A program made the position numbers and the translations under genes. The notes under the pieces are model-generated. The model made no database searches. It was not told the origin of the DNA and was given only the letters and a program-made list of their open reading frames with translations. Positions 30,858 to 39,642 of a stretch of 64,000 nt of DNA are shown in pieces. The first letter of the stretch is position 1. Each line of letters opens with the position of its first letter. The DNA comes from Lachnospiraceae bacterium (GTDB taxonomy: Bacteria > Bacillota > Clostridia > Lachnospirales > Lachnospiraceae): contig CAJTCY010000007.1 of assembly GCA_910575075.1 (NCBI GenBank), positions 62,001 through 126,000 of the forward strand. Reading direction: 5' to 3'.

Positions 30858-31628
30858 CTATCTGCGCTGCCTGTTCACTTCATACATCAGCAATGCCGCC
30901 GCCATGGCGGCATTGAGAGATTCCACCTTTCCTTCCATTGGAATCCGGATATAAGTATCTGCCAGGGAGGCAATTTCTGCACTCAGCCCATTTCCCTCAT
31001 TTCCTATCAGAAACCCGCAGGCGCCTGTGTAATCTGGTTTATCATAGGACAAAACGCCTTTCAAATGGGCCGCATAAACCGTAATTCCCTGTTCCTTTAT
31101 GGTACCAATAGTACGTGAAAGATTCTCAGCAATAAAAAAAGGAACACGAAACAATGAACCCATGGTAGAACGGATTACCTTGGGATGAAAAATATCTACC
31201 GTGCCCTTGCTCATTATGATGCCGGTAATGCCAGCGCCTTCCCCAGTGCGCAGCATGGTCCCCAGATTTCCAGGATCCTGGATATCCTCTAAAATCAGCA
31301 AATGTGCCTTTCCCCTCAGCAAATCTTCCATTTCATACTCCGGCATCTTCACCAGGCAGAAAATCCCCTGAGGCGTCTTGGTGTCGCTGACTGCTTGAAA
31401 TACACGGTCTGCCACTACTTCATACGTACAATCTTTCAGCAGCCTCCGTTTTTTTGCATCTTGAAGAAAGCTCTCGGACACATAGATTTTTTGTATCTGC
31501 TCCCTGGGTGTTTCCTGCCACATTTTGATTCCTTCCACCACAAAAACCCGCTGTTCATAGCGGGTTTTTGCCTTTTTATTTAACTGCATAATATATTTCA
31601 TCTGTGAATTGGAAGAACTTGTTATCAT
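30858..31628 (-). CDS. TrmH family RNA 2'-O-methyltransferase (SpoU type)
   Basis: 256 residues. N-terminal substrate-binding region with 'VFVVEGIKMW', then a knotted SPOUT domain with motif 1 'ILEDIQDPGNLGTMLRTGEGAG', motif 2 'LIGNEGNGLS' and motif 3 'IPMEGKVESLNAAMAAALLMYE'. Methylates ribose in rRNA or tRNA; the exact target is unknown. It is last in a dnaE-pfkA-trmH operon, 11 bp after pfkA. A perfect terminator-like palindrome lies inside its first 30 codons. Confidence 0.93.
   Translation of the reverse strand: MITSSSNSQMKYIMQLNKKAKTRYEQRVFVVEGIKMWQETPREQIQKIYVSESFLQDAKKRRLLKDCTYEVVADRVFQAVSDTKTPQGIFCLVKMPEYEMEDLLRGKAHLLILEDIQDPGNLGTMLRTGEGAGITGIIMSKGTVDIFHPKVIRSTMGSLFRVPFFIAENLSRTIGTIKEQGITVYAAHLKGVLSYDKPDYTGACGFLIGNEGNGLSAEIASLADTYIRIPMEGKVESLNAAMAAALLMYEVNRQRR
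31541..31570 (+). terminator. Terminator-like perfect palindrome inside the trmH coding start
   Basis: CAAAAACCCGCT-gttcat-AGCGGGTTTTTG: a 12-bp perfect stem, 6-base loop, followed on the plus strand by CCTTTTTATTT. It lies in codons about 20-29 of trmH (read on the minus strand). On the plus strand it has the shape of an intrinsic terminator. On the minus strand the A/T arms also give a U-run within the stem. Confidence 0.55.
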
Positions 31629-31639
31629 ATTTCTGCTCC

Positions 31640-32614
31640 TTACAGACTCAGATTCCTGCAGATTTCAAACTGATAATCAGAAATCCCTTTCTGCATCGCA
31701 AGCGCTTCATCAATATCAAAATCCACATATTCTCCGTCACGGTAGCCCACCACACGGTTTGATTTTCCCTGGCAGAGCAGATCCACCGCATAAGCTCCCA
31801 TGGTAGACGCATAAACGCGGTCTTTGCAGGTAGGGCTTCCGCCTCGCTGCATGTGCCCTAAAATAGTCGCGCGTGTTTCCACTCCAGTTGCTGACTCAAT
31901 CCGCTTTGCCATACTTGCAGAATGGCCGATTCCCTCTGCATTGATCACAATATGGTGCTTTTTGCCTTTCTTGCGGTTATTAATAATATTATTTACCAGA
32001 GCCTGTTCATCATAATTATATTTTTCCGGAAGAAGAATGTCCTCTGCACCGTTGGCAATACCGCACCACAATGCAATATAACCTGCGCCCCTGCCCATAA
32101 CCTCAATAATAGAACATCTCTCATGAGAGGTTGAGGTGTCACGTACTTTATCAATCGCTTCCATTGCTGTATTTACCGCGGTATCAAATCCGATAGTATA
32201 CTCCGTACAGGCAATGTCCAAGTCAATGGTTCCCGGAATACCGATGGTATTAATTCCCAGGGAGGCAAGCTTCTGCGCTCCCTTAAAGGAACCGTCACCT
32301 CCGATGACAATCACTCCGTCAATCCCATGTTTTCTGCAGATTTCCGCTCCTTTCTGCTGTCCTTCTTCGGTTGTAAAATCTTTGCATCTCGCAGTCTGCA
32401 AAATGGTGCCGCCCCGCTGAATAATATCTGATACATCACATGCCTGCATATCTATAATTTCTTCCTGAAGCAGACCTGCATAACCTCTCTTAATTCCTTT
32501 TACTTTCTTGCCTTTTACAATCGCCTGCCGCACAACTGCACGGATGGCAGCGTTCATTCCTGGTGCGTCACCGCCGCTGGTAAGCACGCCGATTGTCTGA
32601 ATATCTTTCGCCAT
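31640..32614 (-). CDS. pfkA: 6-phosphofructokinase (ATP type)
   Basis: 324 residues, normal length. Phosphorylates fructose 6-phosphate in glycolysis. Nucleotide motif 'GVLTSGGDAPGMNAAIRAVVR', 'VIGGDGSFKGAQKL' (the Gly after GGD favours ATP over pyrophosphate), catalytic 'PGTIDLDI', 'EVMGRGAGYIA' and 'LGHMQRGGSPTCKDR'. The usual catalytic stretch is TIDND; here Leu replaces the Asn. GGAGG precedes the start. Between dnaE and trmH in one operon. Confidence 0.96.
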   Translation of the reverse strand: MAKDIQTIGVLTSGGDAPGMNAAIRAVVRQAIVKGKKVKGIKRGYAGLLQEEIIDMQACDVSDIIQRGGTILQTARCKDFTTEEGQQKGAEICRKHGIDGVIVIGGDGSFKGAQKLASLGINTIGIPGTIDLDIACTEYTIGFDTAVNTAMEAIDKVRDTSTSHERCSIIEVMGRGAGYIALWCGIANGAEDILLPEKYNYDEQALVNNIINNRKKGKKHHIVINAEGIGHSASMAKRIESATGVETRATILGHMQRGGSPTCKDRVYASTMGAYAVDLLCQGKSNRVVGYRDGEYVDFDIDEALAMQKGISDYQFEICRNLSL

Positions 32615-32681
32615 AACATGTCCCTCCTGTCTTTCTATTTTTCACATCATTTGTTCAATCTATTACATTCTAATCTCTTTT

Positions 32682-35600
32682 TCAAAGATTTTCAATACTC
32701 TTTTCTACAACTTTTACGTTATTTTCCCCCAAAATCTCTGACAAATTATGAATGAGTTCTGGCTGGACAGATATATGTCTGCTGGGAGGCAGCCGTTTCA
32801 TCTGTTTCTCGCTGGAGATATAAATTACAACGCTGTCTTTTCCATCACTCTCTTTCAGCAGTTCCAGAACGCTGGATTCCTGCCGCCCATATGCTTCCCT
32901 GGTGGAAAACTGCAGCCACAGCTCCTTTTTGGTATCATCAAAAGAATAAATCCGTTCACAGATCAGTTTTGCGTTTTTCTCATCTTCTGTTTGTACTCTG
33001 CCTCTTACAAATACCTTTTCATCTACGTTCAGAAGGCGGCTGTTCTTTTCATAGCTATTGGGAAAAATAATAATTTCCAGCGTACCTGCCAAATCTTCCA
33101 GCGTGATAAACGCCATAGCTTGATTCTGCCTGGTATATTTTATCGTTTTATCCACAATCATTCCGCCTACCATTGCGATTTCCCCCTCTTTCACTCTGGT
33201 CTGCCCGCTCTCTTCCTCAAGCTGGAAATCTGTAGTCAGCCTGGTGACATTCTTCCGCCATTTTTCTTCATACTCTTCCAGCGGATGCCCGCTGATATAG
33301 ATGCCCAGCACTTCCTTCTCAAATCCAAGATACACTTCTTTGGAGTATTCTCCCACATCTGGAAGTTTTACCTCAAAATCTGCCTTTTCTTCCTCACCCG
33401 CAAAATCAAACAAGGTCATCTGCCCGGCCATGGTATTCTTCTTGTCCTGAGCAATTCCCTCCATAATGCCTGCGTATACCATCATACTTTGTTTTCTGGT
33501 GGCTCCAAGGTTATCCAGCGCTCCCGCCTTAATAAGATTTTCTACCGTCCTCCGGTTGATCTCACGGTCCGCCATCCGGGTAAGAAAATCTTTCAGGCTG
33601 GTAAATCTGCCCCGTTCTTTCCGTTCTTCACAAAGTTTTTCAATAAAAGTATGGCTGACACTCTTGATTGCCGATAATCCGTAACGGATCGCATGATCCG
33701 AAACGGAAAATCCGCTCTCCCCTTCGTTGATGCTGGGAGGCAGCACTGGAATGCCCATCTGGCGGCAGGTAAAAATGTACTCTGAAATCTTCCCAACATG
33801 GTCCATCACAGAGCTCATCAGTGCAGCCATATATTCCAATGGATAATAGTATTTCAGGTAGGCAGTCTGATAAGCCACCACTGCATAGGCTGCCGCATGA
33901 GACTTATTAAACGCGTATTTGGCAAAATCCGTCATATCATCAAATATCTTGTTGGCAACCTGCTCACTGATTCCATTGCTGATACAGCCAGGAACTCCTT
34001 CCTCCTGATTCCCGTAAATAAAATTCTTCCGCTCCTGTTCCATCACAGATACTTTTTTCTTGGACATGGCACGGCGCACCAGATCGCTTCTTCCCAGCGT
34101 GTACCCGGCAAGGTCCCGGACAATCTGCATCACCTGTTCCTGATATACAATACAGCCGTAGGTCGGCTCTAATATAGGTTCAAGCTGAGGACAATCATAG
34201 GTAATGGACTGATGGTTGTTTTTCCCCCGGATATAGGCCGGAATAAAGTCCATAGGCCCCGGTCGGTACAAAGAAATTCCTGCGATAATATCTTCTAAAC
34301 TCTGAGGCTTTAATTCTTTCATAAAGTTTTTCATCCCCGCGCTCTCCAACTGGAACACACCCTCTGTCCTCCCGGTTCCCAGGGAGGCAAGTACTGCTTT
34401 ATCATCAAAATTAATCTGATCGATATCAAGAAGCTCTGTTTCTGCAATTTGGGGGTCTGCCTCTCTCTGGCTGGCGTGAATAAGATTGACGGCATTTTGA
34501 ATCACGGTGAGATTTCGAAGCCCTAGAAAATCCATTTTTAACAGTCCTAATTCCTCCAGGGTAGTCATGGTAAACTGTGTGGTTATAGCGCCGTCGCTTC
34601 CTCTGGAAAGAGGCACAAACTCATCCACTGCTTTGGAACTGATCACCACTCCTGCCGCATGCATAGAAGTATGCCTGGGCAGCCCTTCCAGACGTTTTGA
34701 CATATCAATGAGCCTGTGAATGCTCTCATCATTTTCATAACTGGCACGCAGCTGTGGATTCATCTTCAGGGCTTTGTCTATGGTAATCCCAATCTCTGTG
34801 GGAATCTGCTTTGCAATATTGTCGACAAATGCGTAGGGCAGATCCATCACACGCCCCACGTCTCGGATGACGCCTCTTGCCGCCATCGTACCAAAGGTGA
34901 CAATCTGTACCACACGGTCCTTGCCGTATTTCTCACTGACGTAATCAATGACCTCCTGCCGCCGTTCCACGCAGAAATCAATATCAATATCCGGCATGGT
35001 AACACGTTCCGGATTGAGAAAACGTTCAAAAATCAAATGATAGCGGAGAGGATCTATATTGGTAATTTCCAGGGTATAAGACACCAGGCTTCCCGCTGCG
35101 CTTCCTCGCCCCGGTCCCACGGCAATTCCGTTTTCTCTGGCAAAATGAATAAAATCCCACACAATCAGAAAATAGTCCACGTACCCCATTTGCTTTATGA
35201 TATCCAGCTCGTACTGAAGTTTGTCTTTCAATTCTTCCATCTGCATAGGCTCTTCGATTCCTGGAATGGATACCACGCCGTCTTTCTGCGGATAACGCTG
35301 TTTTAGTCCCTGATGACAGAGCTCGTTCAAATATTCCCAGGAGCTGTAACCCTTGGGCACGTCATATTTCGGCAGTTTCGTAACGCCGAATTCGATTTCC
35401 ACATGACAGCGGTCGGCGATTTTCTGCGTATTGTCCAAGGCCTGCTGTGCATAGGGAAACAACGTGCGCATCTGTTCTTCCGATTTCACAAAATACTGCC
35501 CGCCTTCATAACGCATCCTATTTTCATCCGAGAGTTTTTTGCCGGTCTGAATGCAGAGAAGAATATCATGAGAGTCCACATCTGTCTCATACGTATAATG

Positions 35601-36221
35601 CACGTCATTGGTAGCAACCAATTCAATGCCCGTATCCTGGCTCAAACGTATAAGCTGCTGGTTGACATGCTGCTGTTCTGGCAGCCCATGATCCTGCAGC
35701 TCCAGAAAATAATTTCCATGCCCAAAAGTTCTGTCATGCCAAAGTGCAGCCTCTTTTGCCTCCTGATAGGCTCCCCGCAGCAAAAGCTTCTGCACCTCTC
35801 CTGCCAGACAGGCGCTCAGCACAATCAGCCCTTCATGATAAGTCTCCAGCACCTCTCGGTCCACCCTGGGACGATAGTAATAACCTTCTGTGAATCCTCT
35901 GGAAACAATTTTCATCAAATTCTGATATCCAGTCTGATTTTCGGCAAGAAGGATGAGATGAAAATAACGGTCTTCCCCTTCCACCTTTTCCCTGTCAAAG
36001 CGGGAGCCTGGCGCCACATAGACTTCACAGCCCAGAATCGGCTTAATTCCTGCTTCCTTTGCCGCCCGGTAAAAATCAATGACGCCGTACATAACACCAT
36101 GGTCTGTAATCGCCGCCGCATTCATGCCCAGCTCTTTCACCCGTGAGACATATTCTTTGATCTTATTGGAACCGTCCAGAAGGCTGTACTCCGTATGAAC
36201 GTGCAGATGTACAAATGACAT
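32682..36221 (-). CDS. dnaE: DNA polymerase III subunit alpha
   Basis: 1179 residues from the ATG at 36221, which has AGGAGG; an earlier in-frame ATG seven codons upstream lacks one. PHP domain at the start ('HLHVHTEYSLLDG', 'ITDHGVMYG'), polymerase catalytic aspartates in 'MPDIDIDFCVERR' near residue 405, 'GPGRGSAAGSLVSY', helix-hairpin-helix and an OB fold near the C-terminus ('FITLEDLAGTLEIIIFP'). DnaE-type, not PolC. Probably extends primers in replication beside PolC elsewhere in the genome. Confidence 0.97.
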   Translation of the reverse strand: MSFVHLHVHTEYSLLDGSNKIKEYVSRVKELGMNAAAITDHGVMYGVIDFYRAAKEAGIKPILGCEVYVAPGSRFDREKVEGEDRYFHLILLAENQTGYQNLMKIVSRGFTEGYYYRPRVDREVLETYHEGLIVLSACLAGEVQKLLLRGAYQEAKEAALWHDRTFGHGNYFLELQDHGLPEQQHVNQQLIRLSQDTGIELVATNDVHYTYETDVDSHDILLCIQTGKKLSDENRMRYEGGQYFVKSEEQMRTLFPYAQQALDNTQKIADRCHVEIEFGVTKLPKYDVPKGYSSWEYLNELCHQGLKQRYPQKDGVVSIPGIEEPMQMEELKDKLQYELDIIKQMGYVDYFLIVWDFIHFARENGIAVGPGRGSAAGSLVSYTLEITNIDPLRYHLIFERFLNPERVTMPDIDIDFCVERRQEVIDYVSEKYGKDRVVQIVTFGTMAARGVIRDVGRVMDLPYAFVDNIAKQIPTEIGITIDKALKMNPQLRASYENDESIHRLIDMSKRLEGLPRHTSMHAAGVVISSKAVDEFVPLSRGSDGAITTQFTMTTLEELGLLKMDFLGLRNLTVIQNAVNLIHASQREADPQIAETELLDIDQINFDDKAVLASLGTGRTEGVFQLESAGMKNFMKELKPQSLEDIIAGISLYRPGPMDFIPAYIRGKNNHQSITYDCPQLEPILEPTYGCIVYQEQVMQIVRDLAGYTLGRSDLVRRAMSKKKVSVMEQERKNFIYGNQEEGVPGCISNGISEQVANKIFDDMTDFAKYAFNKSHAAAYAVVAYQTAYLKYYYPLEYMAALMSSVMDHVGKISEYIFTCRQMGIPVLPPSINEGESGFSVSDHAIRYGLSAIKSVSHTFIEKLCEERKERGRFTSLKDFLTRMADREINRRTVENLIKAGALDNLGATRKQSMMVYAGIMEGIAQDKKNTMAGQMTLFDFAGEEEKADFEVKLPDVGEYSKEVYLGFEKEVLGIYISGHPLEEYEEKWRKNVTRLTTDFQLEEESGQTRVKEGEIAMVGGMIVDKTIKYTRQNQAMAFITLEDLAGTLEIIIFPNSYEKNSRLLNVDEKVFVRGRVQTEDEKNAKLICERIYSFDDTKKELWLQFSTREAYGRQESSVLELLKESDGKDSVVIYISSEKQMKRLPPSRHISVQPELIHNLSEILGENNVKVVEKSIENL

Positions 36222-36280
36222 AATAATCCTCCTCTCTGTCATACTTATCCTTTAGGTAATTACCTATTCAAATTAGGTAA

Positions 36281-36592
36281 GATTCGAGTGTCAAAAGGTA
36301 GTTTAACAAATGCTTATTGGCAATTTGCACAAATAAATACAAACGTTGTTCCAACTGTCCCAAACAGAAGAATTTCTAAGTGTTCCAGCAAAAAATATAG
36401 AAGCTTCACGCAACCGGCTTATATTCGCCATCCCTGGCTCAGATAAGCCTTTTCCAAACATCCTGTTTGGAAATTGCTGGTTGTATGATCGAACACTAAG
36501 AAATTCTAACCGTCAGGACAAGTCACAACTTTTTGCACCTATTTGTGCAAATTGCCAACGTCATTTTATCTCACCACCTTTTGACACCTAAT
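36281..36592. mobile_element. MITE-like element A, copy 2, carrying an internal insertion
   Basis: Same terminal arms as 8345-8525 but in the opposite orientation: left 'gattcgagtgtcaaaaggta', right 'caccttttgacacctaattt', with GCAATTTGCACAAATA in both arms. It is 131 bp longer than copy 1 because the middle 'agaatttct' is split by a 121-bp stretch (36378-36498). It lies 59 bp upstream of dnaE. No coding capacity. Confidence 0.75.
36378..36498. mobile_element. Nested short inverted-repeat insertion within element A
   Basis: 121 bp absent from copy 1. It is flanked by agaatttct on the left and agaaattct on the right, and its own ends are aagtgttc / gaacacta (inverted, one mismatch). Inside are a perfect stem TTTCCAAACA-tcc-TGTTTGGAAA (36451-36473) and GGCTTA/TAAGCC. 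The 9-bp flanks could be a target duplication, though the site is itself nearly palindromic. Confidence 0.55.
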
Positions 36593-36604
36593 TTAAATTA
36601 GAAG

Positions 36605-36708
36605 AAAAAAGGAGCTGTGGTAAAATTACAGCCAGACACAGTATATCATATTTCCAAAATATCGTCTAACTCTTATACTGTATCTGATACTGTTTTTACA
36701 ACAGCTCC
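36605..36708 (-). terminator. Long hairpin terminator of the amino-acid transporter operon
   Basis: Outer arms GGAGCTGTGGTAAAA / TTTTACAACAGCTCC, minus-strand tail CTCCTTTTTTC. It starts about 55 bp after the ATPase gene stop. An inner pair CAGTATA/TATACTG extends the stem. Third member of the GG-CTG-TGC hairpin set in this window. Confidence 0.7.
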
Positions 36709-36762
36709 GCCGCACTGCAGGATATGTTCCTGTCTGGCTCTTTCTATTTTTATAATACCTTT

Positions 36763-37500
36763 TTATAATACCTTAGATAAAAAATCCTGCAGTCTCTGAT
36801 TCCTGGGATGTTCAAAAAATTCCTGAGGCGTATTCTCTTCACAAATCACACCTTCATCTATAAACATCACTCTGGTTGCCACTTCTCTGGCAAAACCCAT
36901 TTCATGGGTTACCACCACCATGGTCATTCCGTCCGCCGCAAGCTCCTTCATCAATTCCAACACTTCTCCCACCATCTCAGGGTCCAGGGCTGAAGTCGGT
37001 TCATCAAACAACATCACGTCTGGGTTCATGGCAAGTGAGCGGGCAATGGCAATCCTTTGTTTCTGTCCGCCGGAGAGCATTGCCGGATAGGCGTCCGCCT
37101 TATCTGGAAGACCTACCCGTCCTAACAGCTCCTTTGCCCGCTTCTGCGCCTGTTCCTTATCCATCAGCCCCAGCTTTACCGGAGCCAGTGTGATATTATC
37201 CTCAATCGTTAAATTGGCAAAAAGATTAAACTGCTGAAACACCATACCGATTTTCTGGCGTATCTTATTGACATCTGTCCCTGGTGCGGTAATCTCCTTT
37301 CCCTCAAAAATCACACTTCCTCCCGTGGGAGTTTCTAACAGGTTCAGGGACCTCAAAAAAGTAGATTTGCCGCATCCGGAAGGCCCGATGATCGCCACCA
37401 CTTCTCCCTGGCAGATCTGGGTGCTGATGCCCTGCAGTACCGAGTGGTCTCCAAAATCTTTCCTTAAATCCTTTACTTCCAGCAATACGTTACCGCTCAT
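36763..37500 (-). CDS. glnQ: Polar amino-acid ABC transporter, ATP-binding protein
   Basis: 245 residues. Walker A '[12 protein letters not shown]', Q-loop 'MVFQQFNLF', signature 'LSGGQKQR', Walker B '[13 protein letters not shown]', switch 'VVTHEMGFA'. GlnQ/HisP class, which imports polar or charged amino acids. Its start overlaps the permease end by 11 bp. The substrate (Gln, Arg, Cys or other) is not set by sequence. Confidence 0.95.
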   Translation of the reverse strand: MSGNVLLEVKDLRKDFGDHSVLQGISTQICQGEVVAIIGPSGCGKSTFLRSLNLLETPTGGSVIFEGKEITAPGTDVNKIRQKIGMVFQQFNLFANLTIEDNITLAPVKLGLMDKEQAQKRAKELLGRVGLPDKADAYPAMLSGGQKQRIAIARSLAMNPDVMLFDEPTSALDPEMVGEVLELMKELAADGMTMVVVTHEMGFAREVATRVMFIDEGVICEENTPQEFFEHPRNQRLQDFLSKVL

Positions 37501-38179
37501 TGACTCTCAGCCTCCTCTCCAGTTTATTCACACACCAGGAAAGCCCGGTCACCAACAGCAAATAGATCAGCGCAACTGCAACCAAAGGCATAAATGCGGA
37601 AAAAGTGATTCCTCTTATAATGTCTCCGCCGTGAGTCAGGTCTGTCAATCCGATATAACCGCTGATCGAGGTCTCCTTCAATAAGACAATAAACTCATTT
37701 CCCAGCGCGGGAAGCACATTTTTAAATGCCTGGGGCATCACGATAAACTGCATGGTCTGACGATAATTCAGACCCAGGCTCCTGCCCGCTTCAAACTGTC
37801 CCTCATCTACAGACATGATGCCGGAACGTACAATCTCTGCCACATAAGCGCCGGAGTTGAGGCCGAACGCCACCACTGCCACAAAAACCTTGGGAATATT
37901 TACCGTGGCAAATATGACATAATAAATAATTAAAAGCTGAATCATGGTAGGCGTTCCCCGCATCACCGTAAGGTAAATCCTGCAAATGAAATTCCCTGCC
38001 TTCATACGCCCTGTCTTATCGTGGCTGGAACGGATAATGGCTACCAGAAACCCAATCACAATTCCCACCAGCACTGCAAACAAAGAAATGATCAGGGTAT
38101 TGACAAATCCTTCTATTATGTACTGATATCGGTTTTTTTCTATAAAATTCAGTGTAAATTCATTGATAAAGTTCTGCAC
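37490..38179 (-). CDS. glnP: Polar amino-acid ABC transporter, permease
   Basis: 229 residues with five membrane helices and the HEAA-type EAA loop around '[34 protein letters not shown]'. Begins '[28 protein letters not shown]' as usual for the His/Glu/Gln/Arg/opine family. Single permease gene, so the complex is a homodimer with two GlnQ. Overlaps glnQ, and follows the binding protein after 14 bp. Confidence 0.95.
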   Translation of the reverse strand: MQNFINEFTLNFIEKNRYQYIIEGFVNTLIISLFAVLVGIVIGFLVAIIRSSHDKTGRMKAGNFICRIYLTVMRGTPTMIQLLIIYYVIFATVNIPKVFVAVVAFGLNSGAYVAEIVRSGIMSVDEGQFEAGRSLGLNYRQTMQFIVMPQAFKNVLPALGNEFIVLLKETSISGYIGLTDLTHGGDIIRGITFSAFMPLVAVALIYLLLVTGLSWCVNKLERRLRVNER

Positions 38180-38193
38180 GGCGGCATTTCCTC

Positions 38194-38994
38194 CTATTTT
38201 GCACGGACAATGATCACCTGTTTTGCTTTTGCATAAGTATCGCTGAAATCAATACTCTGAAGACGTTCCTCATTCACTGTCATTCCTGCCACACCGATAT
38301 CTGCTTTGCCAGACTGTACGGCATTGATGATAGCGTCAAAGTCCATATCAAGAATCTCCAGTTCCATGCCCAGCTTGTCTGCAACTGCCTGCGCCATCTC
38401 TGCGTCAATGCCTACAATCTTATTATCTTCATAATATTCATAAGGTTTAAAGGCAGCGTTAGTCGCCATAACCAGCTTTCCATTAGAAGTATCCACATCT
38501 GCCGGGGACTCGTAAGGGCAGGTTCCCATAGTATCGTCGCCTGTATAATTTGCCATAATCTGATCCAATACGCCGTCTTCCTTTAATTCTGCAAGCGCGC
38601 CATTAATCTTTTCTTTCAGTTCTGTGTTTTCTTTGGCAATCGCAATGGCATAATCTTCATCTGTGTATTCTGTATCTAATATGGTCAGATCCTTATTCTG
38701 GTCAACAAACGCTTTTGCCGGCTCTGAGTCAATTACAACACAGTCAATTTTGCCCTGTTTTAAGGACTGCACAGCGTCTGCTCCCTTTTTGTAACGTTCC
38801 ACCGTAGTGCTGCTGTCTCCCTCAAATTCACCTGTCACCAGCGTATCTCCAGTCGTTCCCAGCTGTACTCCGATTTTCTTTCCGGCCATATCTTCCGGCG
38901 CATGAACGGTGTTTGCCGGAACACCACAGCCCACAATACCTGTAATCATAGCCCCTGTCAGTAACAGTGCTGCTAATCTTTTCCAATTCTTCAT
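38194..38994 (-). CDS. Amino-acid ABC transporter substrate-binding lipoprotein, apparently circularly permuted
   Basis: 266 residues with a lipoprotein signal (Cys23, 'GIVGC'). The order of the family-3 binding-protein parts is swapped. Residues about 35-150 ('MAGKKIGVQLGTTGD', 'ADAVQSLKQGKIDCVVID', 'LKEDGVLDQIMANYTGD') normally form the second lobe plus the C-terminal helix. Residues about 172-266 ('GKLVMATNAAFKPYEY', signature 'GIDAEMAQAVADKLG', 'GMTVNEERLQSIDFSDTYAKAKQVIIVRAK') normally form the first lobe. A linker 'DDTMGTCPYESPADVDTS' joins them. The fold could still form. It is the first gene of a complete ABC operon, so it is likely functional. Confidence 0.93.
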   Translation of the reverse strand: MKNWKRLAALLLTGAMITGIVGCGVPANTVHAPEDMAGKKIGVQLGTTGDTLVTGEFEGDSSTTVERYKKGADAVQSLKQGKIDCVVIDSEPAKAFVDQNKDLTILDTEYTDEDYAIAIAKENTELKEKINGALAELKEDGVLDQIMANYTGDDTMGTCPYESPADVDTSNGKLVMATNAAFKPYEYYEDNKIVGIDAEMAQAVADKLGMELEILDMDFDAIINAVQSGKADIGVAGMTVNEERLQSIDFSDTYAKAKQVIIVRAK

Positions 38995-39042
38995 ATATAT
39001 TAATCCTCCTGATAAATAATGTATAAATATACGCTAACTTGT

Positions 39043-39071
39043 ATCTTATAACAATTTTGGAAAAAAAGCAA
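39043..39071 (-). promoter_or_regulatory. Candidate sigma-A promoter of the amino-acid transporter operon
   Basis: On the minus strand TTGCTT - 17 bp - TAAGAT, about 50 bp upstream of the binding-protein ATG. An inverted repeat TTATTGTACT/AGTACAATAA at about 39112-39139 lies just upstream and could be an operator. Confidence 0.45.
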
Positions 39072-39138
39072 CAGATTTCCCCTTATTTTTCCCAAAACAC
39101 AGTTGCAAACTTCTTATTGTACTGCTACAATAGTACAA

Positions 39139-39204
39139 TAAAAAGAATGCGTTTTACGCATTCTTTGCGCGTGAGCGGGCTGCGAAGCAGCAGCTTCTTC
39201 TCCG
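39139..39204 (-). repeat. Partial copy of dispersed repeat R1 (hairpin half)
   Basis: 'aaaagaatgcgttttacgca' hairpin followed by 'gcgcgtgagcgggctgcgaa' and 'gcagcttcttctccgc', i.e. the second half of R1 in reverse orientation. The CACGCT/AGCGTG half is missing; instead 'ttgcatccgtgcgcatcctg' follows. A short frame over it is a repeat artefact. Confidence 0.6.
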
Positions 39205-39307
39205 CTTGCATCCGTGCGCATCCTGCCCGGAGGGCTTTTTATTCTATTTCTATAGAATAAAAAACACCTGTAAAACACATAGGCGATTTCGAAACTCAAT
39301 ATTTTTA

Positions 39308-39580
39308 GAATTTCATATACAATTCAAAAAATTTAGGAAGAAATATTTTAACATATAAACGCTAAGAAATGCATTTCTGACCATGGAAATGCACTCAAGA
39401 GCATCCCTTAATGCCATAAAGATGGCAAAAGCAGAGAAAAGACTTAAAAACCATGGAGGCCTCTGCTGAACATGGTTTTTGTTGTAAAAGGCTCATTGAA
39501 ATGTTTGGTACGCTCTGCATTTTGTGCGTTTATATGAATAAAATATTTAAGCATAATTGTATAAATTGTATATGAAATTC
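39308..39580. mobile_element. MITE-like element C
   Basis: 273 bp with perfect 17-bp ends GAATTTCATATACAATT / AATTGTATATGAAATTC. The arms continue imperfectly through AAATATTTTAACATATAAACGC / GCGTTTATATGAATAAAATATT. The inside has further pairs (AAAACCATGG...CATGGTTTT) and no gene. Only one copy is in this window. It occupies most of the 648-bp gap before the CPBP protease gene. Confidence 0.75.
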
Positions 39581-39642
39581 GGATAATTTAGTTGTTTCGC
39601 AATTACCTAATGTAAAACACAGATAGAAAGGAATGATATCCC

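Noticed and set aside
35313-36146. 277-codon plus-strand frame opposite dnaE
   Set aside because: Antisense to the PHP and polymerase region of dnaE, no ribosome site, and no recognisable motif.
39039-39260. 73-codon frame near the transporter promoter
   Set aside because: Most of it is the R1 hairpin half read as protein; such frames recur wherever R1 occurs.
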